A model generated the notes under the pieces. The model saw only the letters and a list, made by a program, of their open reading frames with translations, made no database searches and was not told where the DNA came from. A DNA stretch of 64,000 nucleotides, taken from the NCBI RefSeq assembly GCF_000422385.1, contig NZ_AULR01000001.1:480783-544782 (forward strand). Reading direction: 5' to 3'. The position numbers were made by a program, and so were the translations under genes. This document shows, piece by piece, positions 50,770-59,115 of the stretch (the first letter of the stretch is position 1; the number at the start of each line of letters is the position of its first letter). This DNA is from Microbacterium indicum DSM 19969. Its GTDB lineage: Bacteria; Actinomycetota; Actinomycetes; Actinomycetales; Microbacteriaceae.

Positions 50770-51702
50770 TCACGCCCGCAGGATGCGGGCGCGGCGGTCC
50801 TCCACGTCGGCGATGGCCTTCGCGACGTCGAGCGCCTGCTCGGCGAGGCGCGCGGAGATCGCCGCGACCGCCTGCCGCGCCTCGCCGACCCGGGCCTGGG
50901 CGTCCGTGATCCGGCCGTGCACCGCCCACGACGAGAAGATGTCGTCGAACCACAGGTCGAACGCGCTCACGATGTCGCCGTCTCCGAGGTCGGAGGCCGC
51001 GCCGGAGCCGAGATCGGCGAGCTCGGCGGACAGCGCCCGCAGCGCGACGTCGGCCGCGCGGAGGCTGTCGGCGGCGCCGTCCATCTCGGACCGCTTCACG
51101 AGGTCGGCGATGAAGCCGCCGCCGACGATGTCGTAAGCCGACCAGCCTCCCGCGCGCGCGAGCGCAGCCGCCGCGGCGTCGAGCGGGCCGCGCGCTGCCC
51201 GGGCCGCGGCGATCGCCTCGCCGACCTCGTCCCGCTCGACCTCGAGGAGCGCCGCCCTGCGGAGGAGGCCCTCGAGCTCCTCGGCGCCCGCGGCGCCGTG
51301 GCGCAGGATCAGCTCCTGCGTCGCGCGCCGCGCCTCGTCGAGCGCGGCATCGACGTCGCCGAGATCGGCGCGCCGGCGCAGCGTCTCGGCGCGGCGAGAG
51401 GCGAGCTCGGCCTCGAGGCCGGACGCGGCCTCGAGGCGGAACCGCGCGGCATCGCGCTCGGCCTTCTCCCGCGCGAGGCGATCGTCGCGATCGCCGCGCA
51501 GCGCGGCGAGGACGGAGGCGAAGGACATCCGCTCCAGGCGGTCGACGTCGCTCGCCTCCGCGTCGAGCTCCCGGCGCGCGTCCGCGACGCTCCGCGCCGC
51601 GGCGTCGACCTGCTTCTGCTGCGCCGCGGCGAGCGCGTCCAGTCGATGGGCCTGCGCGACGGCCGTCTCGGCCTCGGCGAGGGCTGTACGCGGATCGATC
51701 AT
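50770..51702 (-). CDS. Coiled-coil protein of unknown function
   Basis: I do not recognise a family. The 310-residue protein is acidic/basic-alternating, rich in Ala, Arg, Glu and Leu, and predicted to be mostly coiled coil (about 5-165 and 215-310). A hydrophobic interruption GGWSAYDIVGGGFIADLVKRS near 185 and a segment FDLWFDDIFSSWAVHGRITDA near 250 break the coil and contain the only tryptophans. There is no signal peptide or membrane helix. The ATG at 51702 and a GTG two codons earlier are both possible. It lies between the hydrolase gene and UPF0303. Confidence 0.7.
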   Translation of the reverse strand: MIDPRTALAEAETAVAQAHRLDALAAAQQKQVDAAARSVADARRELDAEASDVDRLERMSFASVLAALRGDRDDRLAREKAERDAARFRLEAASGLEAELASRRAETLRRRADLGDVDAALDEARRATQELILRHGAAGAEELEGLLRRAALLEVERDEVGEAIAAARAARGPLDAAAAALARAGGWSAYDIVGGGFIADLVKRSEMDGAADSLRAADVALRALSAELADLGSGAASDLGDGDIVSAFDLWFDDIFSSWAVHGRITDAQARVGEARQAVAAISARLAEQALDVAKAIADVEDRRARILRA

Positions 51703-51763
51703 GGTCACCCGAACGATCCTGCCGGATCCGGAGCCGCCGGGCACGCCGCCCCGCCCGCGCCCA

Positions 51764-52249
51764 TCAGCGCGCGCCCGAGAGCGCGAGGTGCTCCTTGAGT
51801 GCCTCGACGACGAGCGCGTGCTCGACCTCGTCGTCCACTCCCGAGGCGACGACGACGCCGACCTGGGTCGCGCCGATGCGGATCGGCACGGCGCCTCCGC
51901 TCAGCGTGTAGACGAGCGGGTCGAGGCCGAGGGCCTCGCTGGCGGTCGTCACCCCGGCAGTCGCCCAGCGCCGGCGCACGAGCTGCGAGCTCGCGTCATA
52001 GCGCCGGACCGTCGCGACCTTCCGGATCATCCAGCCGTCGTTGTCTGCCGAGGTGCCGGCGAGCGCGCCGTGGAACACGAGCTGCTGGCCGAGCCAGACC
52101 GACGCGGCGATCGTCAGGCCCCGCTCGCGGGCGAGCGCGATGATCCGCTGCCCGACCGCCAGGGCGTCGTCGTGCTCGAACCGCGCGAATCGCACACGCG
52201 CGTCTTCGCCGGCGAGCGCCTCGATCTCGCGCTTCTCGTCTTCTGTCAT
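51764..52249 (-). CDS. UPF0303 (HbpS-like fold) protein
   Basis: Protein of 161 residues of the UPF0303 group, related to the GlcG/HbpS fold. ALAVGQRIIALARERGLTIAAS, GTSADNDGWMIRKVATV and GGAVPIRIGATQVGVVVASG are the conserved parts. The biochemical role is not established. A GAGGAAG ribosome site precedes the ATG. It is the last gene of an operon with a LacI regulator, a Dabb protein and a Gfo/Idh oxidoreductase (31-base gap to lacI). Confidence 0.85.
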   Translation of the reverse strand: MTEDEKREIEALAGEDARVRFARFEHDDALAVGQRIIALARERGLTIAASVWLGQQLVFHGALAGTSADNDGWMIRKVATVRRYDASSQLVRRRWATAGVTTASEALGLDPLVYTLSGGAVPIRIGATQVGVVVASGVDDEVEHALVVEALKEHLALSGAR

Positions 52250-52280
52250 GGTGTCTTCCTCTCGGATGGCGACGGTGTGA

Positions 52281-53297
52281 TCAGGCCCGGGCGGGTCCCG
52301 TCGAGGATCGCGTCGTGAGCGACGCGGCCGTCGCGCGGTCCTGCGGCGCGGCGTCGGGATCCGCGAGGCGCCCGAGGATCGCGGCGAGCGCGGCATCGAC
52401 CGTGAGGTCGACGTCCTGCCGCACCGACGTGATGTCGAGGTACGAGAGCGCCGCGACGTCGCTGTCGTCGTAGCCCGTGATCGAGACGTCGTCGGGGATG
52501 CGCACGCCCGCGCGCACGAGGGTGCCCATGAGGCCGGCCGCGCAGTGGTCGCTGCACCCGATGACCGCCGTCGGTAGCTCGTCGCGCGCGAGGAGGTCCC
52601 GCGCGGCGCGCGCGCCGTCCTCCTCGCCGAAGCCCACGTCGATCTCGTCGGTCGGGAGGCCCCGTGCCGCCATCGCGGCGCGGTACGCCCGCGCTCGATC
52701 GGCGCCCACGATCCCGACGGACCCTCCCGCGTACGCGATCCGCGTGTGTCCGCGCTCGACGAGGTGCTCGACGAGCAGCTCGAGGCCGCGATCGTCGTCG
52801 GTGCGCACGGCGTCGACGCGCGGGTCGCCGGCGTGCTCGCCCATCCACACGACGGGCATCGACGCGATCGCGCTGCGCAACGCGGGCGAGGCGGGATCCG
52901 GGTTGTAGCAGGCGAGCGCCTCGACGCGCTGCTCGAGGAACTGCGAGACGACGACCTCGGTCGTGCGCACGCCCGTGACGGGGCCGAGAACGACGTCGAA
53001 CCCCGCCTCGGCGGCGCGCTCCATGAGGCGTTCGACGACCCGCAGTTCGAAGGTGTTCCCCGCGGCGTACAGCATGCCGATGAGGCGCGAGCGCCGCCGC
53101 CGCAGCAGGCGCGCCGACACGTTCGCGCGGTACCCGATCTCCTCGGCCGCGCGCCGCACCCGCTCGCGCGACGCGGTGCTCGGGCCGGGCTCGCCGCGGA
53201 GCACGAGCGAGACCGTCTGCTGCGAGACGCCGGCCGCGGCGGCGACGTCGCGCATCGTCGGGCGGCGGCCCTCCGCGCTCCGCGCCGAACTCGTCAT
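52281..53297 (-). CDS. LacI-family regulator of the Gfo/Idh operon
   Basis: Repressor of 338 residues. Helix-turn-helix TMRDVAAAAGVSQQTVSLVL with hinge SARLLRRRRSR, then the effector domain. It is the third gene in its own operon (47 bases after the Dabb gene), and a palindrome at 54703-54722 in front of the first gene is the likely target, so it should be autoregulated. The inducer is presumably the polyol or sugar handled by the Gfo/Idh enzyme. Confidence 0.92.
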   Translation of the reverse strand: MTSSARSAEGRRPTMRDVAAAAGVSQQTVSLVLRGEPGPSTASRERVRRAAEEIGYRANVSARLLRRRRSRLIGMLYAAGNTFELRVVERLMERAAEAGFDVVLGPVTGVRTTEVVVSQFLEQRVEALACYNPDPASPALRSAIASMPVVWMGEHAGDPRVDAVRTDDDRGLELLVEHLVERGHTRIAYAGGSVGIVGADRARAYRAAMAARGLPTDEIDVGFGEEDGARAARDLLARDELPTAVIGCSDHCAAGLMGTLVRAGVRIPDDVSITGYDDSDVAALSYLDITSVRQDVDLTVDAALAAILGRLADPDAAPQDRATAASLTTRSSTGPARA

Positions 53298-53344
53298 CAG
53301 GCCCGCACGAAGTCGGGCTCTTCGAAGGCCTCGACCTCGGTAAC

Positions 53345-53596
53345 TCAGCGGTCCCGCACGAACGCGACGTGCGCGGGGTGCTCGTCATAGGCGGCGTATG
53401 CGGCCTCGTCGGCGAAGCGCATCGTGAACTGCCACGCGAACGCGCTCTTCGCGCTCACCTGCCGGTTGATCGCGAAGTCGGCGGTCCCGGGGATCGCCGA
53501 GAGCGTCGCGCGGGCGTCGGCGAGGAACGCCTCCTCCTCGGGGGAACCCGGCGCGTGGACGAGCCGGAAGGCGACGGTGTGCTGGATGTCTGGCAT
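53345..53596 (-). CDS. Dabb-family stress-responsive alpha/beta-barrel protein
   Basis: Small cytoplasmic protein of 83 residues with the Dabb ferredoxin-like fold: QHTVAFRLVHAPGSPEEEAF at the start and FAWQFTMRFADEAAYAAYDE with HPAHVAFV at the end. Family members occur as dimers and as isomerase-like or heme-handling domains; its role here is unknown. It lies 37 bases after the Gfo/Idh gene. Confidence 0.85.
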   Translation of the reverse strand: MPDIQHTVAFRLVHAPGSPEEEAFLADARATLSAIPGTADFAINRQVSAKSAFAWQFTMRFADEAAYAAYDEHPAHVAFVRDR

Positions 53597-53633
53597 CGTG
53601 CTTCTCCTGTGCGAGCCGGGGTCAGGCTGCGGG

Positions 53634-54665
53634 TCAGGACGCCGCGGCGATCTGGGGGAGCACCTCGTCGATCGTCACCATGACGGAGACGACCTCGTCG
53701 TGCGGGTGGACCGGCGACTCGAGGAGGCCCCGGCCGACGTACGAGGCGAACGCCGTCGCCTGACAGCCGAGGCCGTCGTGGATCGCCTCGAAGGTCTCGT
53801 CGCGCCAGACGGCGGTCGCCTCGGATCCGAGCGCCCCGAGGACGAGCCGGATCCCCGACGGTCCGAAGAAGGGGCTCAGGACCTCGAGCCGCCCGAGCGA
53901 TCCGTGGATCGACGCCTCGACCGGCAGTGACGCGACAAGCGACGTCGAGAGAACGGCCTCGGCGCCCGACGGGGTCGCGAGGAGGACGTTCGCGCTCGCG
54001 TCGACGCCGGTCTCGGCGACCGTGCCGATCGCGCGGACGACCGATGGCGCGCCGAGCACCGAGGAAGCGAACGAGACGGGGTACACGCCGGCGTCGAGCA
54101 TCGCGCCGCCGCCGAGCTCGGGGTTCCAGAGGCGGTGCTCCGGCAGCTCGGGCGCGACGAAGCCGAAGTCGGCGCGGACGAGCGAGACCTCACCGAGGAC
54201 TCCGCTCTCGAGCACCTGCCGGATGACGTCGGCCTGCGGGAGGCGGCGGGTCCACATCGCCTCGGCGACGAGCACCCCGGTGGCACGGCCCGCTGCGAGG
54301 ATCTCACGCGCCTCGTCGGCCGACATCGCGATGGGCTTCTCGATGAGGACATGCTTGCCCGCCGCGATCGCCTGGAGCGCCTGCTCGCGGTGCAGGGGGT
54401 GCGGCGTCGCGACGTAGACGACGTCGACGTCCGGGTCGGCGAGGAGCGCCGGGACGGAGTCGTGCACGCGCGCGATGCCGTGCTCGTCGGCGAAAGCCCG
54501 GGTCTTCGCCGCGTCGCGGGCCGTCACGGCGACGGCGCGCTGCGCGGTGTGGGCGTGGATCGCGTGCACGAAGCGGCCTGCGATGCCGGTCCCGATCACG
54601 CCCCAGCGGAGCGCCGGCACGGACGCCGGATCGATGAGGCGGGGCTGGGGGATCTGGACGGACAT
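53634..54665 (-). CDS. Gfo/Idh/MocA-family oxidoreductase
   Basis: NAD(P)-dependent sugar or polyol dehydrogenase of 343 residues. The Rossmann motif is RWGVIGTGIAGRFVHAI, then VYVATPHPLHREQAL and the catalytic lysine in HVLIEKPIAMS. The C-terminal substrate domain has NPELGGGAMLDAGVYPVSF. ATG 54665 follows GAAAGG by 8 bases. First gene of the four-gene operon. Substrates range widely in the family (myo-inositol, trans-dihydrodiols, hexoses), so none is assigned. Confidence 0.92.
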   Translation of the reverse strand: MSVQIPQPRLIDPASVPALRWGVIGTGIAGRFVHAIHAHTAQRAVAVTARDAAKTRAFADEHGIARVHDSVPALLADPDVDVVYVATPHPLHREQALQAIAAGKHVLIEKPIAMSADEAREILAAGRATGVLVAEAMWTRRLPQADVIRQVLESGVLGEVSLVRADFGFVAPELPEHRLWNPELGGGAMLDAGVYPVSFASSVLGAPSVVRAIGTVAETGVDASANVLLATPSGAEAVLSTSLVASLPVEASIHGSLGRLEVLSPFFGPSGIRLVLGALGSEATAVWRDETFEAIHDGLGCQATAFASYVGRGLLESPVHPHDEVVSVMVTIDEVLPQIAAAS

Positions 54666-54702
54666 GCGGCGACCTTTCGCCGACACGTTGGGGGGGGTGA
54701 CT

Positions 54703-54722
54703 CGCTTGGATCGCTCCAAACG
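54703..54722 (-). promoter_or_regulatory. LacI-type operator upstream of the Gfo/Idh operon
   Basis: CGCTTGGATCGCTCCAAACG is a 20-bp inverted repeat with arms CGnTTGGA and TCCAAnCG and a central CG. It lies 38-57 bases before the Gfo/Idh ATG, where it could block transcription. The operon's own LacI protein is the likely ligand. Confidence 0.6.
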
Positions 54723-54770
54723 CGCGGCGAGACGCGACCCGTCCCCGGCGGAGATCCGCCGCAGACGGGC

Positions 54771-55016
54771 TCAGGCGCGCTGGTCGGGGGCCTGCTCAGC
54801 CGCGAGCGGCGCGGCGGCGCTCTGCTCGGGCGCGGCGGCGGTGGTCGCGGCGGCCGCGGCCTGCTCGTCGGCTCCGGCCCGCAGCTCGCTTCGGAAGACG
54901 CGCATCGACTGGCCGACGCCCTTCGCAAGGGCGGGAAGGCGCGACGCACCGAAGATCAGCAGGACGATCGCCAGGATCAGCAGCAGCTGCATGGGGTGCT
55001 CGAACAGAGCGGGCAT
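54771..55016 (-). CDS. tatA: Sec-independent translocase protein TatA
   Basis: Small membrane protein of 81 residues: one N-terminal helix LLLILAIVLLIFGASRLPAL with the conserved FG and LP, the amphipathic helix LAKGVGQSMRVFRSELR, and a disordered Ala/Gln tail. It forms the pore of twin-arginine export. The ATG at 55016 has GAGGACC just before it; an ATG at 54992 is possible. tatC is not in the window. Confidence 0.9.
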   Translation of the reverse strand: MPALFEHPMQLLLILAIVLLIFGASRLPALAKGVGQSMRVFRSELRAGADEQAAAAATTAAAPEQSAAAPLAAEQAPDQRA

Positions 55017-55085
55017 GGGGTCCTCGATTCGGAGAAGTGCACCCCGAGCGTAACCCTCCCCGCGCAGGAACGGGCTGTGGACCCG

Positions 55086-56048
55086 TCAGGCGCGCGCTGT
55101 GACGAGATCGACGAGATGCCGCGCGACGTCGCCCTCGGCTTCGAGCACGACCCGGGTGCGCACGCCGTCGTGGTCGCGCGGCGCGACGCGCTGGCCCCGC
55201 AGGTCGGCGATCGTCTGCCCGCGGCCGGGCCCGTCGGTCGCGTCGACCGAGACGGGGACCCGGGGCGCGAGCGACGGGATCACGCCGCCCGTGCTGATCG
55301 CGGCGGCCAGCGGATCGTGAAGCGCGCTCATGCGGCGGCCGTACTCGGGGACGTAGAAGTCGAAGTAGAAGTCGAGCGCCTCGCCGACGGCACGCGCGAT
55401 GGGGCTGTCGCTCGCGAGCAGCTCGGCGCGGTGCGACTCCTCGAACGGGTTCGCCATCGTGACGTCGAGCGGCACGAGGGTCACGTCCCAGTCGGCCGCG
55501 ATGACCCGGGCCGCGGCCTCGGGGTCGTTGCCGATGTTCGCCTCGGCGACCGGGCTGATGTTGCCGGGGACGAGCGCGGCGCCGCCCATGATGGTGATGT
55601 CGGCGACGCGCTCCGGGAGCGTGGGATCCGCCTCGAGCGCGACCGCGAGGTTCGTGAGCGGGCCGATCGCGACGATCCGCAGCTCCCCCGCGTGCTCGCG
55701 CGAGAGGTCGATGAGCAGCTGGGCCGCCGAGCGCGCGTCGACCGGACCCTCCGACCGCGGCAGCTCGACGTCCCCGATGCCGTTCGCGCCGTGGACGTGA
55801 GGCGCTCCCCCGTCGTAGGGGCGCGCGAGGAAGTCGGTGCGCCCGATCGCGACGGGGATGTCGTCGCGCCCCGCGAGCCCGCACAGGTCGAGCGTGTTGC
55901 GCGCCGCCTGCGTCGCGTCGGTGTTGCCGCTCACGGTGCCGATCCCGACGAGGCGCGCGGCCGGCGTCGCCAGCAGGTAGGCGAGTGCGAGGGAATCGTC
56001 GATTCCGGTGTCGCAGTCGAGGTAGGTGGGGCGCGCGGGCAGGCTCAT
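55086..56048 (-). CDS. Inosine/uridine-preferring nucleoside hydrolase
   Basis: IunH-family enzyme of 320 residues that splits nucleosides into base and ribose. The calcium-binding N-terminal motif is YLDCDTGIDDSLALAY, and ITIMGGAALVPGNISPVAEANI and a HDPLAAA segment complete the site. An AAGGA ribosome site precedes the ATG. It is divergent from a ribokinase gene, which would phosphorylate the released ribose, so the pair forms a compact salvage unit. Nucleoside specificity is not determined. Confidence 0.93.
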   Translation of the reverse strand: MSLPARPTYLDCDTGIDDSLALAYLLATPAARLVGIGTVSGNTDATQAARNTLDLCGLAGRDDIPVAIGRTDFLARPYDGGAPHVHGANGIGDVELPRSEGPVDARSAAQLLIDLSREHAGELRIVAIGPLTNLAVALEADPTLPERVADITIMGGAALVPGNISPVAEANIGNDPEAAARVIAADWDVTLVPLDVTMANPFEESHRAELLASDSPIARAVGEALDFYFDFYVPEYGRRMSALHDPLAAAISTGGVIPSLAPRVPVSVDATDGPGRGQTIADLRGQRVAPRDHDGVRTRVVLEAEGDVARHLVDLVTARA

Positions 56049-56111
56049 GCGGATCCTTGTCGGGTAGCTTCGGAACTCAGATCCTATGGCCACGCGCGTA
56101 AGAGGCTTCTC

Positions 56112-56954
56112 GTGAACCACTCCCCCATGCCCCTCACCGTCGTCGGCAGCATCAACGTCGACGTCACGGCCCGCGTCGAGCGTCTTCCCGCGGCGGGCGA
56201 GACCGTCGGCGGGGGCGAGCTCACCCGGTCGCCGGGCGGCAAGGGCGCGAACCAGGCCGTCGCGGCGGCACGGCTCGGCGCCGCGGTGCGGATGATCGGC
56301 GCCGTGGGCGACGACGCCGACGGATCCCGGTCGCTCGCCGATCTCGAGGCGTCCGGCGTCGACGCCGACGCCGTGCGGACGGTCGGTGCGCCCACGGGCA
56401 CGGCGCTCATCGGCGTCGACGCCGCGGGTGAGAACCAGATCATCGTGGCGCCCGGGGCCAATGCGCGCGTCACGCCGGATCACCTCTCGATCGGGCCCGA
56501 CGACGTCGTCCTGACGCAGCTCGAGATCCCCCTCGACACCGTGGCTGCGATCGCCGACGCACGGCCCGCGTTCTTCGTCGTGAACGCGGCCCCGGCGCAG
56601 CACCTGCCCGCGGGCGTCGTCGACCGCGTCGACCTGTTCATCGTGAACGAGACCGAGTACGAGCTCCTGCCCGAGCTCGCGCGGGCTGCCCGCGTGGCCG
56701 TCACCTACGGCGAGGCGGGCGCCGCGATGTTCGAGCACGGCCGCGAGGTCGCCCGTGTGCCCGCGCTGCCGGCGCTCCCCGTCAACACCGTGGGCGCCGG
56801 CGACGCCTTCTGCGCCGCCCTCACGATCGCGCTTCGCCGCGGGCTGTCCGACGAGGCGGCCCTGTCCGCCGCGTGCGCCGTCGGCGCCACCGCGGTCGAG
56901 GATCCGTCGAGCCAGCCCGCGCTCAAGGCGCTCGACCACTACGTCGCGGGCTGA
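56112..56954 (+). CDS. rbsK: Ribokinase (PfkB family)
   Basis: Sugar kinase of 280 residues. VVGSINVDVTARVERLPAAG and GGKGANQAVAAARLGA are the N-terminal PfkB signature, and NTVGAGDAFCAAL is the ATP/anion-hole motif with the catalytic aspartate. It is a little shorter than the usual 300 residues. The GTG at 56112 has AGAGG seven bases upstream; the ATG at 56127 is the alternative. Divergent from the nucleoside hydrolase, so ribose is the probable substrate. Confidence 0.9.
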   Translation: MNHSPMPLTVVGSINVDVTARVERLPAAGETVGGGELTRSPGGKGANQAVAAARLGAAVRMIGAVGDDADGSRSLADLEASGVDADAVRTVGAPTGTALIGVDAAGENQIIVAPGANARVTPDHLSIGPDDVVLTQLEIPLDTVAAIADARPAFFVVNAAPAQHLPAGVVDRVDLFIVNETEYELLPELARAARVAVTYGEAGAAMFEHGREVARVPALPALPVNTVGAGDAFCAALTIALRRGLSDEAALSAACAVGATAVEDPSSQPALKALDHYVAG

Positions 56955-56960
56955 CCCCCG

Positions 56961-57547
56961 TCACCGCGCCCAGGGGCGTGCCCCGTCCGCGTCGAGCATC
57001 ACCCTGAGGGCTCCGGGGAGCACCTCGGCGCGGAAGAAGGCGGACTCTCCCTCGTAGTCGCCGTCGAGCTGGCACGCGACGGGCTGGTCGCCGACGATCT
57101 CGACGGTGCGGGCCTGCCCGTAGGTGAGCGGATCGACGTGCGCTCCCCACGCGATGCCGCTCGCGATCTGGACGAGCTGGCGGAGCCCCGAGGGGGCGGC
57201 GACCATGACGTCGAGCGCGACACCGAGGTTCCGCGCGAGGAGGTTTCCCGTCCCCGCCGGGATCAGCGCGACCGGCACGCCCGTCCCCGCGAGCTCCTGG
57301 CAGACCACCCGCACCGTGCCGTCGCCGCCCGCGACCATGACGACGTCGACGTCCGCAGCCACGGCGTCCCGCGCCATGCGGACACCCGAGTCGTCGTGCT
57401 CGGTCTCGAGCCGGAGGGGGGTCCACCCCGCGCGCGCTGCAGCTCCGACTCGACGCGGCGGCCGAACAGCGCGAAGTCGAGGACCTTGGTGGGGTTGCAG
57501 ACGATCGCCGCGCGCTTGTTGCTGTCCTGGGCCGGCAGGCCGAGCAC
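56961..57547 (-). pseudogene. Degraded diacylglycerol/sphingolipid kinase-like gene
   Basis: Remnant of a DAGK-catalytic-domain protein. NKRAAIVCNPTKV lies in one frame, then AGGDGTVRVVCQELAGTGVP and PAGTGNLLARNLGVALD in another. The frames are joined by two extra bases (one CG unit) in a CG run at about 57429-57437. After NLGVALD the sequence jumps to what is normally the last third (GLRQLVQIASG, QLDGDYEGESAFFRAEV), so about 130 middle residues are deleted. The 5' end is fused to an integrase remnant. Two separate lesions make a working kinase very unlikely. Confidence 0.75.
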
Positions 57548-57747
57548 GGCCCAGCCCTGGAGGATCCGGTCGACGCCCGTGAGCGCGAGCCATTTCCGCG
57601 CATCGGTCTTCGTCACGAACGTAAGCGCCCTGTCGTCCTCGGTTCGCGCTGGATTCATCTCGCCATCTGGCGCGGGATAGCGGGCCTGCCAACGACCCGA
57701 CGGGAGCTTACGCAAGAGCCCCCGGCCTCGCGGTTCACCGTGCTCAT
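57548..57747 (-). pseudogene. Tyrosine recombinase (integrase) N-terminal remnant
   Basis: About 65 residues of the arm-type DNA-binding domain of a phage-type integrase: MSTVNREAGG, then in a shifted frame RKLPSGRWQARYPAPDG, RALTFVTKTDARKWLALTGV. The shift lies in a run of five G near 57725 where one G appears missing. ATG 57747 has a good GGGAGG ribosome site. The core-binding and catalytic domains are absent; the reading frame runs straight into the lipid-kinase remnant near 57547. This marks an old site-specific element that has been lost. Confidence 0.7.
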
Positions 57748-58036
57748 GATGGCCTCCCGTGGGCTCGAACAGCCGCTCGCGGACCGTCGTGCCCCTCCGT
57801 GCACCTCACGTTACGCAGGCCCAGAGATCCGCAGTATTCCGCGGAGGTTGAGTCACTGCGTTCACTTCGAAGGGCACGATGGGACACGGCGTCGGGTGTC
57901 GGCGGAACCCCGATGCGGTTCGGATCGCACCTCCTTGCCCACGTCGAAGGTGCACGCGTGCCCCCTGCGTGCCCCACTGAATGGATATTCCTGATCATTT
58001 CTGTTCTCCTCTGTCTTCGAACAGAGGGCACGAACA
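57748..58036. other. Gene-free stretch between the integrase remnant and the nrdF terminator
   Basis: No coding sequence, tRNA or recognisable attachment core is seen. The base composition becomes more AT-rich toward 57980-58030 (GAATGGATATTCCTGATCATTTCTG). The stretch may be the rest of the lost element's left end, but nothing here proves it. Confidence 0.3.
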
Positions 58037-58072
58037 AGGCCCGAACCCGCGAGATTTCGCGAATCCGGGCCT
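58037..58072 (-). terminator. Terminator hairpin after nrdF
   Basis: AGGCCCG (58037-58043) pairs with CGGGCCT (58066-58072), and an inner CGCGA/TCGCG stem sits in between. On the minus strand TTGTT follows. Confidence 0.55.
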
Positions 58073-58110
58073 CTGACCAGGCTTTTCAGCCGAAGTGCTT
58101 CAGAAAATTT

Positions 58111-59115
<1,005 letters not shown>

